Source of the DNA: Flavobacterium macacae
GTDB lineage: Bacteria > Bacteroidota > Bacteroidia > Flavobacteriales > Flavobacteriaceae
DNA: 64,000 nucleotides
Reading direction: 5' to 3'
Assembly (NCBI RefSeq): GCF_003865365.1
Contig: NZ_RQVR01000015.1
Coordinates: 1 to 64,000, forward strand
Shown here: piece after piece, positions 33,379-42,181 of the stretch
Position numbering within the stretch: the first letter of the stretch is position 1
Layout: each line of letters opens with the position of its first letter
Program-made: the position numbers and the translations under genes
Notes under the pieces: generated by a model
What the model was told of the DNA's origin: nothing
Seen by the model: only the letters and a program-made list of their open reading frames with translations
Databases searched by the model: none

Positions 33379-34343
33379 TGGGCTAATTTCATTTTTTTGT
33401 GAACAATGAATGGAAAAATTAAAAAGTAGAAAGAAATCAGAAATAATGTCGATAGGATGATAAAAACATTCAACCAATTTGGCATTTCTAAAGCGTATCG
33501 CGTTACAAATCCTTCTAAAATACCTGCAGCGATTGTAAAAGGCATTGTGGCAATAAAGATTTTAAAACCTGCTTTAAAGCCTATTTTCAAAGACGCCATT
33601 CGCGAATAGGTTTTTGGAAATAAGATCGAAGCGCCTAAAATTAATCCGGCTGCAGCTTCAATTACAATGGCAAAAATTTCCATGGAACCATGGATCCAAA
33701 TACCGCGAACACTTTCCCAAAACACACCTTGATCGTAGAAGAAATATTGAAACGAACCCAGCATAATGCAATTTTGAATGTAAATCCAAAGCGTTCCAAC
33801 TCCGGCAAAAAGTCCGTAAAGGAAACATCTCAAACCAACAAATAAATTATTTAAAGTAATTCCGAAAGCAGAACCCCAATTGCCACCACTTTTGTAAACA
33901 GCCACGGGATTTCCGTCTTTGATGTTTTCTAAAGTCATATTGACATATTGGTCGCCTAAAATCAATCTTACAAAATCTGGATCAAATCGTGCTGATAAAA
34001 CTCCAATTCCTATAAATACAAAAAAGAGTACAAAAGAGTACAATAGGTATCTTCTGTATTGAAAAAGAAGCAAAGGCACGTCAATGGCAAAAAACTGCAC
34101 CAACTGGTTGGTTTCGGTTCTTTTTGTCTTGTAAATTTTTTGATAAATCTGTGAAGCGAGATAATTTAAATAAATAACTGTTTTGCTTTTAGGGTAATAG
34201 CTTTGCGCATAAGATAAATCATTGATCAAATGAACATATAAACTGGCCATTTCATCAGGATTTTTTTTAGCTTTACCAAAAATTGCCTGCTCAAAGTCAA
34301 GCCATTTTTCTTTATTTTGCTTTATGAATGCAACTTCTCTCAT
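33375..34343 (-). CDS. Stage II sporulation protein M (SpoIIM) family protein
   Basis: The 322-residue protein has an N-terminal cytoplasmic helical region (1-100) and then five or so membrane helices. It includes the GITLNNLFVGLRCFLYGLF and WIHGSMEIFAIVIEAAAG segments typical of the SpoIIM family. The organism type does not sporulate; in Bacteroidetes these proteins occur in MoxR/DUF58 clusters. It is the first gene of the minus-strand operon, 20 bp from the divergent RDD gene. A TATATTTT box lies directly upstream, so the leader must be very short. Confidence 0.88.
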   Translation of the reverse strand: MREVAFIKQNKEKWLDFEQAIFGKAKKNPDEMASLYVHLINDLSYAQSYYPKSKTVIYLNYLASQIYQKIYKTKRTETNQLVQFFAIDVPLLLFQYRRYLLYSFVLFFVFIGIGVLSARFDPDFVRLILGDQYVNMTLENIKDGNPVAVYKSGGNWGSAFGITLNNLFVGLRCFLYGLFAGVGTLWIYIQNCIMLGSFQYFFYDQGVFWESVRGIWIHGSMEIFAIVIEAAAGLILGASILFPKTYSRMASLKIGFKAGFKIFIATMPFTIAAGILEGFVTRYALEMPNWLNVFIILSTLFLISFYFLIFPFIVHKKMKLAQ

Positions 34344-34363
34344 TTGTTGCTAAAATATAAAAT

Positions 34364-35107
34364 ATGACACAATTATCGATCAATACGACGCAAAATGTTA
34401 TTATTAATTTTGAAGCCGCTTCTGTAGGAGAAAGAATACTTGCTTTTTTCGTAGATACGCTGGTTAAGATTGCCTACGTGATTGTAGTGTATTATATATT
34501 TTTTTATTTTTTAGGAATTAATAGATTGATTGCGTCAATGGACAGATGGTCAGCAGCTTCTATTCAAGTATTTTTTTATTTCCCCGTCATTTTTTATTCA
34601 CTTGTGCTGGAAAGCCTTTTTGAGGGGCAAACGATAGGCAAAAGGCTTCTCAAAATGAAAGTGGTAAAAATTGATGGCTACCAAGCTTCTTTCGGAGATT
34701 ATTTGATGCGTTGGGTTTTTAGAATTGTTGATGTCAATTTTAGTTTTGGAATTGTCGGTTTGGTGACCATCGTTACCAGCAAAAAATCACAGCGGTTGGG
34801 TGACATGACTGCCGGAACTTCAGTAATTTCATTAAAAAATAATATCAATATCAATCATACTATTTTAGAAGAAATTGGTGAAAGTTATGTGCCGACATAT
34901 CCTTTGGTCATTAAATTAAGCGACAACGACGCCCGAATTATCAAGGAGACTTTTCATGCCGCAAGCCGAAATAAAGATTATGTAGTGATTCATAGGCTGA
35001 GAGTAAAAGTCGAACAAGTAACCGGAATCAAAAACCAATCGGGCAATGACGAAGATTTTTTGCGAACCGTTTTAAAAGATTACAATTTTTATACTCAAAA
35101 TATGTAA
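34364..35107 (+). CDS. RDD family membrane protein
   Basis: The 247-residue protein has the RDD signature at the start (VGERILAFFVDTLVK, with Arg and Asp) and three membrane helices in the first 150 residues, the last ending in the QRLGDMTAGTSVI motif. A hydrophilic tail of about 90 residues follows. RDD proteins may be transporters or membrane adaptors. It is divergent from the SpoIIM operon with only 20 bp between start codons, an arrangement that ties it functionally to that cluster. Confidence 0.88.
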   Translation: MTQLSINTTQNVIINFEAASVGERILAFFVDTLVKIAYVIVVYYIFFYFLGINRLIASMDRWSAASIQVFFYFPVIFYSLVLESLFEGQTIGKRLLKMKVVKIDGYQASFGDYLMRWVFRIVDVNFSFGIVGLVTIVTSKKSQRLGDMTAGTSVISLKNNININHTILEEIGESYVPTYPLVIKLSDNDARIIKETFHAASRNKDYVVIHRLRVKVEQVTGIKNQSGNDEDFLRTVLKDYNFYTQNM

Positions 35108-35116
35108 TTTACAGAT

Positions 35117-35124
35117 TACTTTTG
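35117..35124 (+). promoter_or_regulatory. -7 box before the TRIC-like gene
   Basis: TACTTTTG matches TAnnTTTG and lies 25 bp before the TTG start at 35150. The -33 box is unclear. Confidence 0.4.
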
Positions 35125-35149
35125 TAGGTCAAAATAATAAATCTAGATT

Positions 35150-35758
35150 TTGAAAATTTTTTACCTTTTAGATGTTATCGGAACGTGCGCGTTCGCAGTC
35201 TCAGGCGCTTTAACAGCAATGAATAAAAAATTAGACCCATTCGGCGTCTTTATCATTGCATTTGTAACGGCGGTGGGTGGCGGAACGCTCCGTGATATTT
35301 TAATTGGAAGGACGCCCGTGGGCTGGATGCGTGACTTGAATTATGTGTATCTAATTACGTTAGGCTATTTTTTAGCCATCATTTTTAGAAAAAAATTAGA
35401 CCGTCTCAGAACGTCACTTTTTCTTTTTGACACCATTGGTTTAGGCGTTTTTACTTTAATTGGTTTGGAAAGAGGTGTGGACACCAATCTTCATCCGGTC
35501 ATTTGCATAGCTTTGGGAACAATGACGGCTTGCTTTGGAGGTGTTACCCGAGATATTTTGTGCAATGAGATTCCAGTAATTTTCAGGAAAGAAATTTATG
35601 CCACCATCTGCATCATCGGCGGTATTCTATTCTTTATCTTAAAAAGATGGAATTTAGATGACAATGTTTTATACCTAATTGTTTCCAGCGTCATGATTTC
35701 CATTCGATTGATGGCTGTAAAATTCCAGTGGTATCTTCCGGCTTTGGAACGAAAATAA
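35150..35758 (+). CDS. Trimeric intracellular cation channel (TRIC/UPF0126) family protein
   Basis: The 202-residue membrane protein is built of two three-helix repeats. The first has FAVSGALTAMNKK and VGGGTLRDILIG, the second ACFGGVTRDILCNEIPV. The GGGTxRD and GGVTRD glycine hinges are the family signature of prokaryotic TRIC-type potassium channels. The start is TTG at 35150; the next Met lies inside the first helix. It ends directly against the convergent T9SS protein gene (stop codons adjacent at 35758/35759) without a visible terminator. Confidence 0.88.
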   Translation: MKIFYLLDVIGTCAFAVSGALTAMNKKLDPFGVFIIAFVTAVGGGTLRDILIGRTPVGWMRDLNYVYLITLGYFLAIIFRKKLDRLRTSLFLFDTIGLGVFTLIGLERGVDTNLHPVICIALGTMTACFGGVTRDILCNEIPVIFRKEIYATICIIGGILFFILKRWNLDDNVLYLIVSSVMISIRLMAVKFQWYLPALERK

Positions 35759-37564
35759 CTATCTTGTCAAATACACAAATCCAGTTAATGGCGTTGGATA
35801 ATCGGCATCATTTAAGTCTAAAATATAAAAATAAGTCCCGTCTGGCACATCGCCAATATTCAATTCAATGCCTTTTGAGGATTGGCCATACCAGTTTTTA
35901 GAATTATTATTGCCTTCCCAAACCAATCTTCCCCAACGGCTGTAAATGTAAAGTTTGAAATTGGTAAAAATATCACGCAGACCTTCAAAATGTAGAAAAT
36001 CATTTAAGCCGTCACCATTTGCTGTAATTACGTTGAAAGGTGTTGGCGGACAGTTTTTTGTTTCCAATAAAAAAGAAGTAATGCGGAAACAATTTTCATT
36101 TTCAATTCTCACAAATATTTCCTTAGGAGTTGAATTTGCTGTATAATTATTCGAGTTTAAAATCGGATTCAAATTGGTGTTTGCATCTGAATGGGTTTCA
36201 AAAAAATGAACCACATGATCTTGATTTTCTTTTACGAATTCTTCATAAGACGAAAAGTCAAAAGTTCCTTTTTTTTGACCCAAATTGCAGGAAATCAGAT
36301 TGTCTAAAAGATTAAATTCGACAGAAGACAGAAGCGAAATATTGATCGAAAAGCTATTGTTGTTTTCGTTGATTTCCGTTACAATTCCAGTTCCATCGCC
36401 ACTGTCGTCCACCACAAAGTCTAAGGTGAAATTAGCAGGAATGGCATCGGGAATTGTCAATAAAATAGAACTGCTGAAACTTCCTTCCATCGGCAAAATT
36501 GCAGTGGTTTCAGTAGTTTCAATCAATTGTCCGTCTGCATAAATGGAAATTGGAGTTCCTGCCGGAAGCGGATTCGTACTATTTACATTATAAACGGTGT
36601 AATCTACCAAAATTCCCCGGGAATCACAGCCTAAATTGAAATTGTCAATAACAATTGTCGCATCCGGTAGCTGGCTGTTCAATTTGGTTACCACGGTGCT
36701 GATCATTACAAAATCTTGTCCTGAAGTCAGTTTTATTTCCGCTGTTGGAACTCCGATTTGCAGATAATTTTGAATGTCGTACACATCCAAATCCATATTG
36801 TATAATGTCGTCGATCCAGTAAAACTGTTCGTTCCGTTAAAAGCATTGTTGGAAGGATTTAAAGCATTGCTCAAAATGTTTCCGTTGAATCGAAGCGTTT
36901 CATTAATGGCTAAATTTTTATCCCCTTCCCAAGCCACAAAACCAATTTTAGCACCAATATTGTCAATTACATTTAAGCTGTTTAAATTTAAAGTCAGATT
37001 CTGCTGTGTCTGCGAAACGCCTTGCAAACCATCATAAACATTGAGTTGGTTTAACGGAAGATTATTATTTTTATAGACAATTACAATTGCCCAACCCGCA
37101 AAATTCGTCCGATTGCTACAATAATGTGTCGCGTCTAAAAAAGGAGTGACGTCAAAATCGGAAAGGGTATAATTTCCGTTTCCGGTAGCTAAAATCAGGT
37201 CGGTCACGTCTGCAAAAGCACAGAAATAATCAAAGCCATTTTGGAAGAGCGGAAAATTTCGCTGTGAATTAATCACATTTCCATTCAAATTTACTTCAAA
37301 ATCTCCCGTTCCAGAACCTGCCCAATATAAAAAAGCTTTCTGGATTTCATCATTGGAAGAAAGATTCAAATTTGCCGAAGAAGATGTGGCGGTAATATTG
37401 CAAAGTGTGTTGAGGTTGTTCTCTGAATTGTTCATCGTGTTTCCGATAAATATAAAATCAAAACGACCGTTAAATTGCTCATATAAACTCACATCCTGCG
37501 CCAAAGTCACACAGGAAAACAGCAGAAAAAACACGAGATTTTTAAATCGTAATTTTATATTCAC
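35759..37564 (-). CDS. T9SS type B sorting domain-containing secreted protein
   Basis: The 601-residue protein has a signal peptide (about 8-22, FFLLFSCVTLAQ), a long beta-rich middle with Asn-rich repeats and a CARDB-like segment near 305-410 (ATIVIDNFNLGC, EINENNNSF), and a C-terminal type B sorting domain of about 90 residues (ITANGDGLNDF, IYSRWGRLVWEG, DGTYFYIL, GFVYLTR). Such proteins are exported by the type IX secretion system to the cell surface or medium. The binding target is unknown, and the middle region is likely adhesive. It is monocistronic. Confidence 0.92.
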   Translation of the reverse strand: MNIKLRFKNLVFFLLFSCVTLAQDVSLYEQFNGRFDFIFIGNTMNNSENNLNTLCNITATSSSANLNLSSNDEIQKAFLYWAGSGTGDFEVNLNGNVINSQRNFPLFQNGFDYFCAFADVTDLILATGNGNYTLSDFDVTPFLDATHYCSNRTNFAGWAIVIVYKNNNLPLNQLNVYDGLQGVSQTQQNLTLNLNSLNVIDNIGAKIGFVAWEGDKNLAINETLRFNGNILSNALNPSNNAFNGTNSFTGSTTLYNMDLDVYDIQNYLQIGVPTAEIKLTSGQDFVMISTVVTKLNSQLPDATIVIDNFNLGCDSRGILVDYTVYNVNSTNPLPAGTPISIYADGQLIETTETTAILPMEGSFSSSILLTIPDAIPANFTLDFVVDDSGDGTGIVTEINENNNSFSINISLLSSVEFNLLDNLISCNLGQKKGTFDFSSYEEFVKENQDHVVHFFETHSDANTNLNPILNSNNYTANSTPKEIFVRIENENCFRITSFLLETKNCPPTPFNVITANGDGLNDFLHFEGLRDIFTNFKLYIYSRWGRLVWEGNNNSKNWYGQSSKGIELNIGDVPDGTYFYILDLNDADYPTPLTGFVYLTR

Positions 37565-37743
37565 GCTTGAAATTTTGAGTTTTCTTGCTCTAAAGATAGC
37601 ATATTCTTACGATAGAATATGTTAACGTATTGAAATTAGCCTGTTTGGAATTTCAAATGTTATGTAAAAAAACAGTACTTTTCAACTTTGAATACAACTA
37701 AAAAAAATTAGTTGCGCTATAGGCAATTTTTAAAAAATATCGA

Positions 37744-39018
37744 TTGAATTTTAATAAACAAATATTTAAAACATCACTGTTCAAGATTACTTCTTTGAAC
37801 AGCGTAAGCGTTGTTTTAAAAATCATCACAGGATTAATTTCTTCCAAAGTAATTGCAGTCTTTTTAGGCGCTCCGGGGATGGCTTTGGTTGGGAATATGC
37901 GCAACTTTTTTACTTCTGTAGAAACGATTTCTACGTTAGGATTTCAAAACGGAATCGTGAAATACAGCGCAGAAAACCAAGAAAATAAAGAAGGGCTTAA
38001 AAAGGTTTTATCTACCGTTTTCTTCACATTAGTTTTTGCTTCGATATTATTCGGATTCGTTCTGTTTATTTTTGCAAGCCATTGGAATAAAGAGGTTTTT
38101 GGGCAAAACTCTTCGTATGGTTTTGTATTTAAAATTTTGGCTTTAGTCTTGCCATTTTATGTTTTAAATCTCTTTTTGATCAGCATAATCAATGGATTTG
38201 GGAAATTTAAGCCCGTTATTTTTATTAATATTTTAGGAAATATATTAGGACTTTTAGTTTCAATTGTGTTGATCTATAATTACAACGTTTCAGGCGCTTT
38301 AGTTTCTATTGTTGTTACTCCGGCTTTATTGTTTTTCATATCGCTTTATTATGGTTCAAAAGAATTTTCGTTTAAAGAAAATATAAGTTGGACAAGTTTT
38401 GACTTTTCAATAATCAAAAATTTATCGTCTTATTCAATAATGGCGCTAGTTTATGGATTCATCGGCCCTTTGGTTTATCTGGCTATTCGAAATAACGTCA
38501 TTGATAAATTGGGGCTTGAACAAGCTGGATTTTGGTCTGCAATGGAACGAATTTCTTCTAATTATTTACTGTTTATTACTACATTGTTGAGTGTTTATTT
38601 CTTGCCAAAATTGGTTTTAGCAAAAGACAACCAAGAAACAAAAAGAGTATTTTGGAGTTATTTCAAAACTATAATCCCGATTTTTGTTTTTGGATTGATA
38701 CTGATTTATTTTTTACGATTTTTAATCGTAAAAATTTTGTTTACACAAGAAATGATGCCTGTTTCCAATTTGTTTTTCTGGCAATTGGTAGGAGATGTAT
38801 TTAAAGCGATTTCGTTGATTTTAGGATATCAATTTTTTGCAAAGAAAATGACTAAAGCATTTGTTATTACTGAAATTTGTTCACTTGCCATTTTATATTT
38901 TTCGAGTATTTATTTTGTGGAAGTTTTTCAAATTGAAGGAATAGTAATGTCGCATGCATTAACTTATGGTATTTATTTAATTGTGCTGAGCATTTACTTT
39001 AGAAAAAGTTTATTTTAA
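37744..39018 (+). CDS. Oligosaccharide flippase (Wzx-like, MATE/MOP superfamily)
   Basis: The 424-residue protein has about 12 membrane helices with the family N terminus (LFKITSLNSVSVVLKIITGLISSK) and a FLGAPGMAL turn. It probably flips a lipid-linked glycan unit across the inner membrane. It starts with TTG at 37744; the upstream sequence is AT-rich without a clear promoter. It is the first gene of the polysaccharide locus, co-oriented with the four genes that follow, with a 52-bp gap to the GT2 gene. Confidence 0.85.
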   Translation: MNFNKQIFKTSLFKITSLNSVSVVLKIITGLISSKVIAVFLGAPGMALVGNMRNFFTSVETISTLGFQNGIVKYSAENQENKEGLKKVLSTVFFTLVFASILFGFVLFIFASHWNKEVFGQNSSYGFVFKILALVLPFYVLNLFLISIINGFGKFKPVIFINILGNILGLLVSIVLIYNYNVSGALVSIVVTPALLFFISLYYGSKEFSFKENISWTSFDFSIIKNLSSYSIMALVYGFIGPLVYLAIRNNVIDKLGLEQAGFWSAMERISSNYLLFITTLLSVYFLPKLVLAKDNQETKRVFWSYFKTIIPIFVFGLILIYFLRFLIVKILFTQEMMPVSNLFFWQLVGDVFKAISLILGYQFFAKKMTKAFVITEICSLAILYFSSIYFVEVFQIEGIVMSHALTYGIYLIVLSIYFRKSLF

Positions 39019-39070
39019 TATAAAAATGCTATTTTTGAGCGTAATCGATGATAAATAAATCGGCAATCAA

Positions 39071-39796
39071 ATGAATAAATCACTCTTTATAATTCCATTT
39101 TACAACGAAGAAAAAAGAATTCCGCGGGATGAATTTATGCAGTCATTTTCAAATTTTAAAGAAGTTGATTTTCTTCTTGTCAATGATGGAAGTTCTGATA
39201 AAACACAATCGATTTTAAATGATTTTTCTAATAAATTTACGAACGTGAAAACATTAGAACTTACAAAAAATAAAGGAAAAGCGGAAGCAATTAGAAACGG
39301 AATTTTAAATTCTCAAAATTTAAATTACAACTATTTTGGTTACCTCGATGCCGATTTGTCGACGCCGATTTCTGAAATAATAAAATTGCTAGAATTCTCA
39401 AAAAGAAATTCAGAATTAAAAATAGTGATGGGAGCTCGAATAAAATTGCTCGGTAACAATGTGATTCGTTCCACAAAACGCCATTATTTAGGAAGAATTT
39501 TTGCTACGATAATTAGCAAAATTATATTGAAAACGCCAGTTTACGATACGCAATGTGGTGCCAAAATAATCAAATCAGATATTGCTTTATTTCTTTTTGA
39601 AAAAGAGTTTCAAACCCGATGGCTTTTTGATGTAGAAATGCTTTTAAGATTGAAGCAATTTGGAAATTTGGAAGTCTTAGTTGTTGAAATTCCATTAGCA
39701 ACTTGGATTGAAAAGGGCGATACAAAAATTAAATTGAAAGAAATTTTAAGTTTTCCATTACAATTGATTCAGATATATTTTCAAAAACATTCTTGA
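39071..39796 (+). CDS. Glycosyltransferase family 2, dolichyl-phosphate glucosyltransferase-like
   Basis: The 241-residue GT-A enzyme has IIPFYNEEKRIP at the start, VNDGSSDKT near 37 for nucleotide binding, DADLSTP near 94 (metal DxD-like), and YDTQCGAKI near 157 in place of the acceptor-site motif. This pattern is typical of polyprenyl-phosphate sugar synthases such as dolichyl-phosphate beta-glucosyltransferase. It would load a sugar on a lipid carrier for the membrane GT-C enzyme encoded downstream. It lies 7 bp before the MBOAT gene. Confidence 0.85.
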   Translation: MNKSLFIIPFYNEEKRIPRDEFMQSFSNFKEVDFLLVNDGSSDKTQSILNDFSNKFTNVKTLELTKNKGKAEAIRNGILNSQNLNYNYFGYLDADLSTPISEIIKLLEFSKRNSELKIVMGARIKLLGNNVIRSTKRHYLGRIFATIISKIILKTPVYDTQCGAKIIKSDIALFLFEKEFQTRWLFDVEMLLRLKQFGNLEVLVVEIPLATWIEKGDTKIKLKEILSFPLQLIQIYFQKHS

Positions 39797-39803
39797 TAAA
39801 AAA

Positions 39804-41237
39804 ATGCTATTTAATTCAGTCGAATTTTTTCTTTTTTTTCCAATAGTTTTTATAATCTATTGGCTTTTACTTGGAAAAAAATTAAAAGCTCAGAATGTGT
39901 TTTTATTGATTTCCAGTTATTTTTTCTATTCATTTTGGGATTATAGATTTTTAGCACTTCTCTTATTTTCAACACTTTTAGATTTTTTTTCTGCTCAAAA
40001 AATAGCTTCTTCTACCAGTAACTCAATTAAGGAGCGATGGCTCTGGTTTAGCATAATTTTAAATTTAGGTTTTTTAGGCTTCTTTAAATACTATAATTTT
40101 TTTATTGAATCTTTTGCTGATTTCTTATTTAAATTTGGCTTTGAACCTAATATTTGGACATTAAGAATTATTCTTCCTGTTGGTATTTCATTTTACACCT
40201 TTCATGGGCTTTCTTACATTATTGACGTATACAAAGAGCGTATAAAACCTGAAAAAAGTTTTATTGATTACGGTCTTTTTGTCAGTTTCTTTCCGTTATT
40301 GGTTGCTGGTCCGATTGAAAGAGCGACACATTTATTGCCACAAATAAAAAAAGAAAGATTTTTTAACTATTCTCGTTCCGTTGATGGATTGAAACAGATT
40401 TTATGGGGATTGTTTAAGAAGGTTGTAGTGGCAGACAATTGTGCAAAATATGCCAATATTATTTTTAATCAATCAGAAGAGTTTTCAGGAAGTACATTGG
40501 TATTAGGGGCTGTTTTTTTTGCTTTTCAAATATACTGTGACTTTTCAGGATATTCAGATATCGCATTAGGAACCGCAAGAATATTAGGTTTTGATCTTTT
40601 AAAAAATTTTTCATTTCCTTGTTTTTCACGGGATATTGCAGAATTTTGGAGAAAATGGCACATTTCATTGTCGTCTTGGTTTAGAGATTATATTTATATT
40701 CCACTTGGTGGTTCTCGCGTTTCAAAATTAAAACAAGTTCGAAATGTCTTTGTTATTTTTTTATTGAGCGGTTTTTGGCACGGCGCAAATTGGACTTTTT
40801 TAGCATGGGGGTTTCTTCACGCACTTTATTTTTTACCACTTTTACTTTTAGGCAAGAACAGAAACAACTTGGATAATAGTATAAAAAAGAAGATGCCAGG
40901 TTTTAAAGAAATCATGCAAATTCTGATTACTTTTAGTTTAGTAGCTTTTGCATGGATTTTCTTCAGAGCAGAGAATTTGAATCACGCATTTGATTATATT
41001 TCGGAAATCTTTTCCTCTTCGCTATTTTCAATTCCAAAATACCTACCTAAAAGAGTGTTTTTGTTTATTCTTGTTTTAATGATGATAGAATGGCTTGGGA
41101 GAAATAATAATTACGGATTGGAAAAATTTGGGATAAATTGGCCAAAACCAATTCGTATTTTGTTTTATTATGGACTCCTATTTATGATTTTTTATTTTTC
41201 TGGAGATGATCAACAATTCATATATTTTCAATTTTGA
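39804..41237 (+). CDS. MBOAT family O-acyltransferase (AlgI-like)
   Basis: The 477-residue polytopic protein has about eleven membrane helices. It carries AlgI hallmarks: YFFYSFWDYRFLALL at the N terminus, FYTFHGLSYIIDVY, the FWRKWHISLSSWFRDYIYIPLGGSR motif region (about 285-310) and GFWHGANWTFLAWG with the catalytic His near 330. It acylates a polysaccharide or lipid-linked sugar from the membrane side. The partner gene downstream begins by overlapping the stop codon. Confidence 0.92.
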   Translation: MLFNSVEFFLFFPIVFIIYWLLLGKKLKAQNVFLLISSYFFYSFWDYRFLALLLFSTLLDFFSAQKIASSTSNSIKERWLWFSIILNLGFLGFFKYYNFFIESFADFLFKFGFEPNIWTLRIILPVGISFYTFHGLSYIIDVYKERIKPEKSFIDYGLFVSFFPLLVAGPIERATHLLPQIKKERFFNYSRSVDGLKQILWGLFKKVVVADNCAKYANIIFNQSEEFSGSTLVLGAVFFAFQIYCDFSGYSDIALGTARILGFDLLKNFSFPCFSRDIAEFWRKWHISLSSWFRDYIYIPLGGSRVSKLKQVRNVFVIFLLSGFWHGANWTFLAWGFLHALYFLPLLLLGKNRNNLDNSIKKKMPGFKEIMQILITFSLVAFAWIFFRAENLNHAFDYISEIFSSSLFSIPKYLPKRVFLFILVLMMIEWLGRNNNYGLEKFGINWPKPIRILFYYGLLFMIFYFSGDDQQFIYFQF

Positions 41238-42163
41238 TAAAATTATTTTTAAATAAGATCTTGTTGTTTTTGGCGCCGATTCTTTTGGTGTGGATGTGTA
41301 TTGAAGTTTTTTATCGATTTGTTCCTAATAATTATACTCAAAAAGCTTCTGAGGTTAAAAAAAATTATGATTCTGAAGTTCTTGTTCTTGGAAATTCCCA
41401 TGCATTTTATGGAATAAATCCAGATGATTTTTCAATGAAAACATATAATTTTTCAAATATAAGCCAATCATTATATTTTGACGAACTGCTTTTAAAAAAG
41501 CATTTGGAAAATTTTCCGAATTTAAAATATGTAGTTTTGACTGTAGATTATTTTTCACTGAGTCAAATTGATAATTCTTCTGAAGATATTTATCGCAAAT
41601 ATTATTATGAACAATATATGGATCTGAATGTTCCTTTGATTTCAAAATTTGATCCAAAAAGTTACAGTCTTTCCTTAACAAGAAATCTTGAAATGAATGT
41701 GGATTTGATAAAAAGCTGGATTGATGAAAAAACCTTGATTGAAGGGAATAAAAAAGGTTGGGCAAGAAAGACAGGAGTAAGTTCAAAGTATAATAACTAT
41801 GAAACTGCTGTTGATGTTGTGGCAAAAAACGAAGACGGACTCTTAGATTTTAATGTGAATTTAAACCGACTGGAAAGGATTAGTGCAATGTGTTTAAAGC
41901 GCAAAGTGAAAGTCGTGATGGTAACAATGCCGGTAACAAGTTATTATGCAAGCTTGGTCAATAAATTAAAATTAGAAAAACTGTATTTAAGTTGCCAAAG
42001 GATTGCATTTAATAATGATAGTTTGATGTACTTAAATTTATTTCAAGATAAGAAGTTTGATAATAATGATTTTTATGACACGGATCATTTAAATGAAAAA
42101 GGAGCTGAAAAATGTTCTAAGATTTTAAATCAGTTTATTGCAGAAGATTCTAAAGAATTATAA
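41234..42163 (+). CDS. SGNH/DltD-like partner of the MBOAT acyltransferase
   Basis: The 309-residue protein has an N-terminal membrane anchor (about 3-22) and an SGNH-like extracytoplasmic domain: VLGNSH near 52 (nucleophile position) and DTDHLNEKG near 286 (Asp and His). Such proteins hand acyl groups on to the polymer in AlgI/DltB systems. The start is TTG at 41234, overlapping the MBOAT stop as TTGA. In the first motif the nucleophile Ser follows GN, as in GNSH. The exact substrate is not known. Confidence 0.75.
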   Translation: MIKLFLNKILLFLAPILLVWMCIEVFYRFVPNNYTQKASEVKKNYDSEVLVLGNSHAFYGINPDDFSMKTYNFSNISQSLYFDELLLKKHLENFPNLKYVVLTVDYFSLSQIDNSSEDIYRKYYYEQYMDLNVPLISKFDPKSYSLSLTRNLEMNVDLIKSWIDEKTLIEGNKKGWARKTGVSSKYNNYETAVDVVAKNEDGLLDFNVNLNRLERISAMCLKRKVKVVMVTMPVTSYYASLVNKLKLEKLYLSCQRIAFNNDSLMYLNLFQDKKFDNNDFYDTDHLNEKGAEKCSKILNQFIAEDSKEL

Positions 42164-42181
42164 AATAAAAGCTAAAAATAA

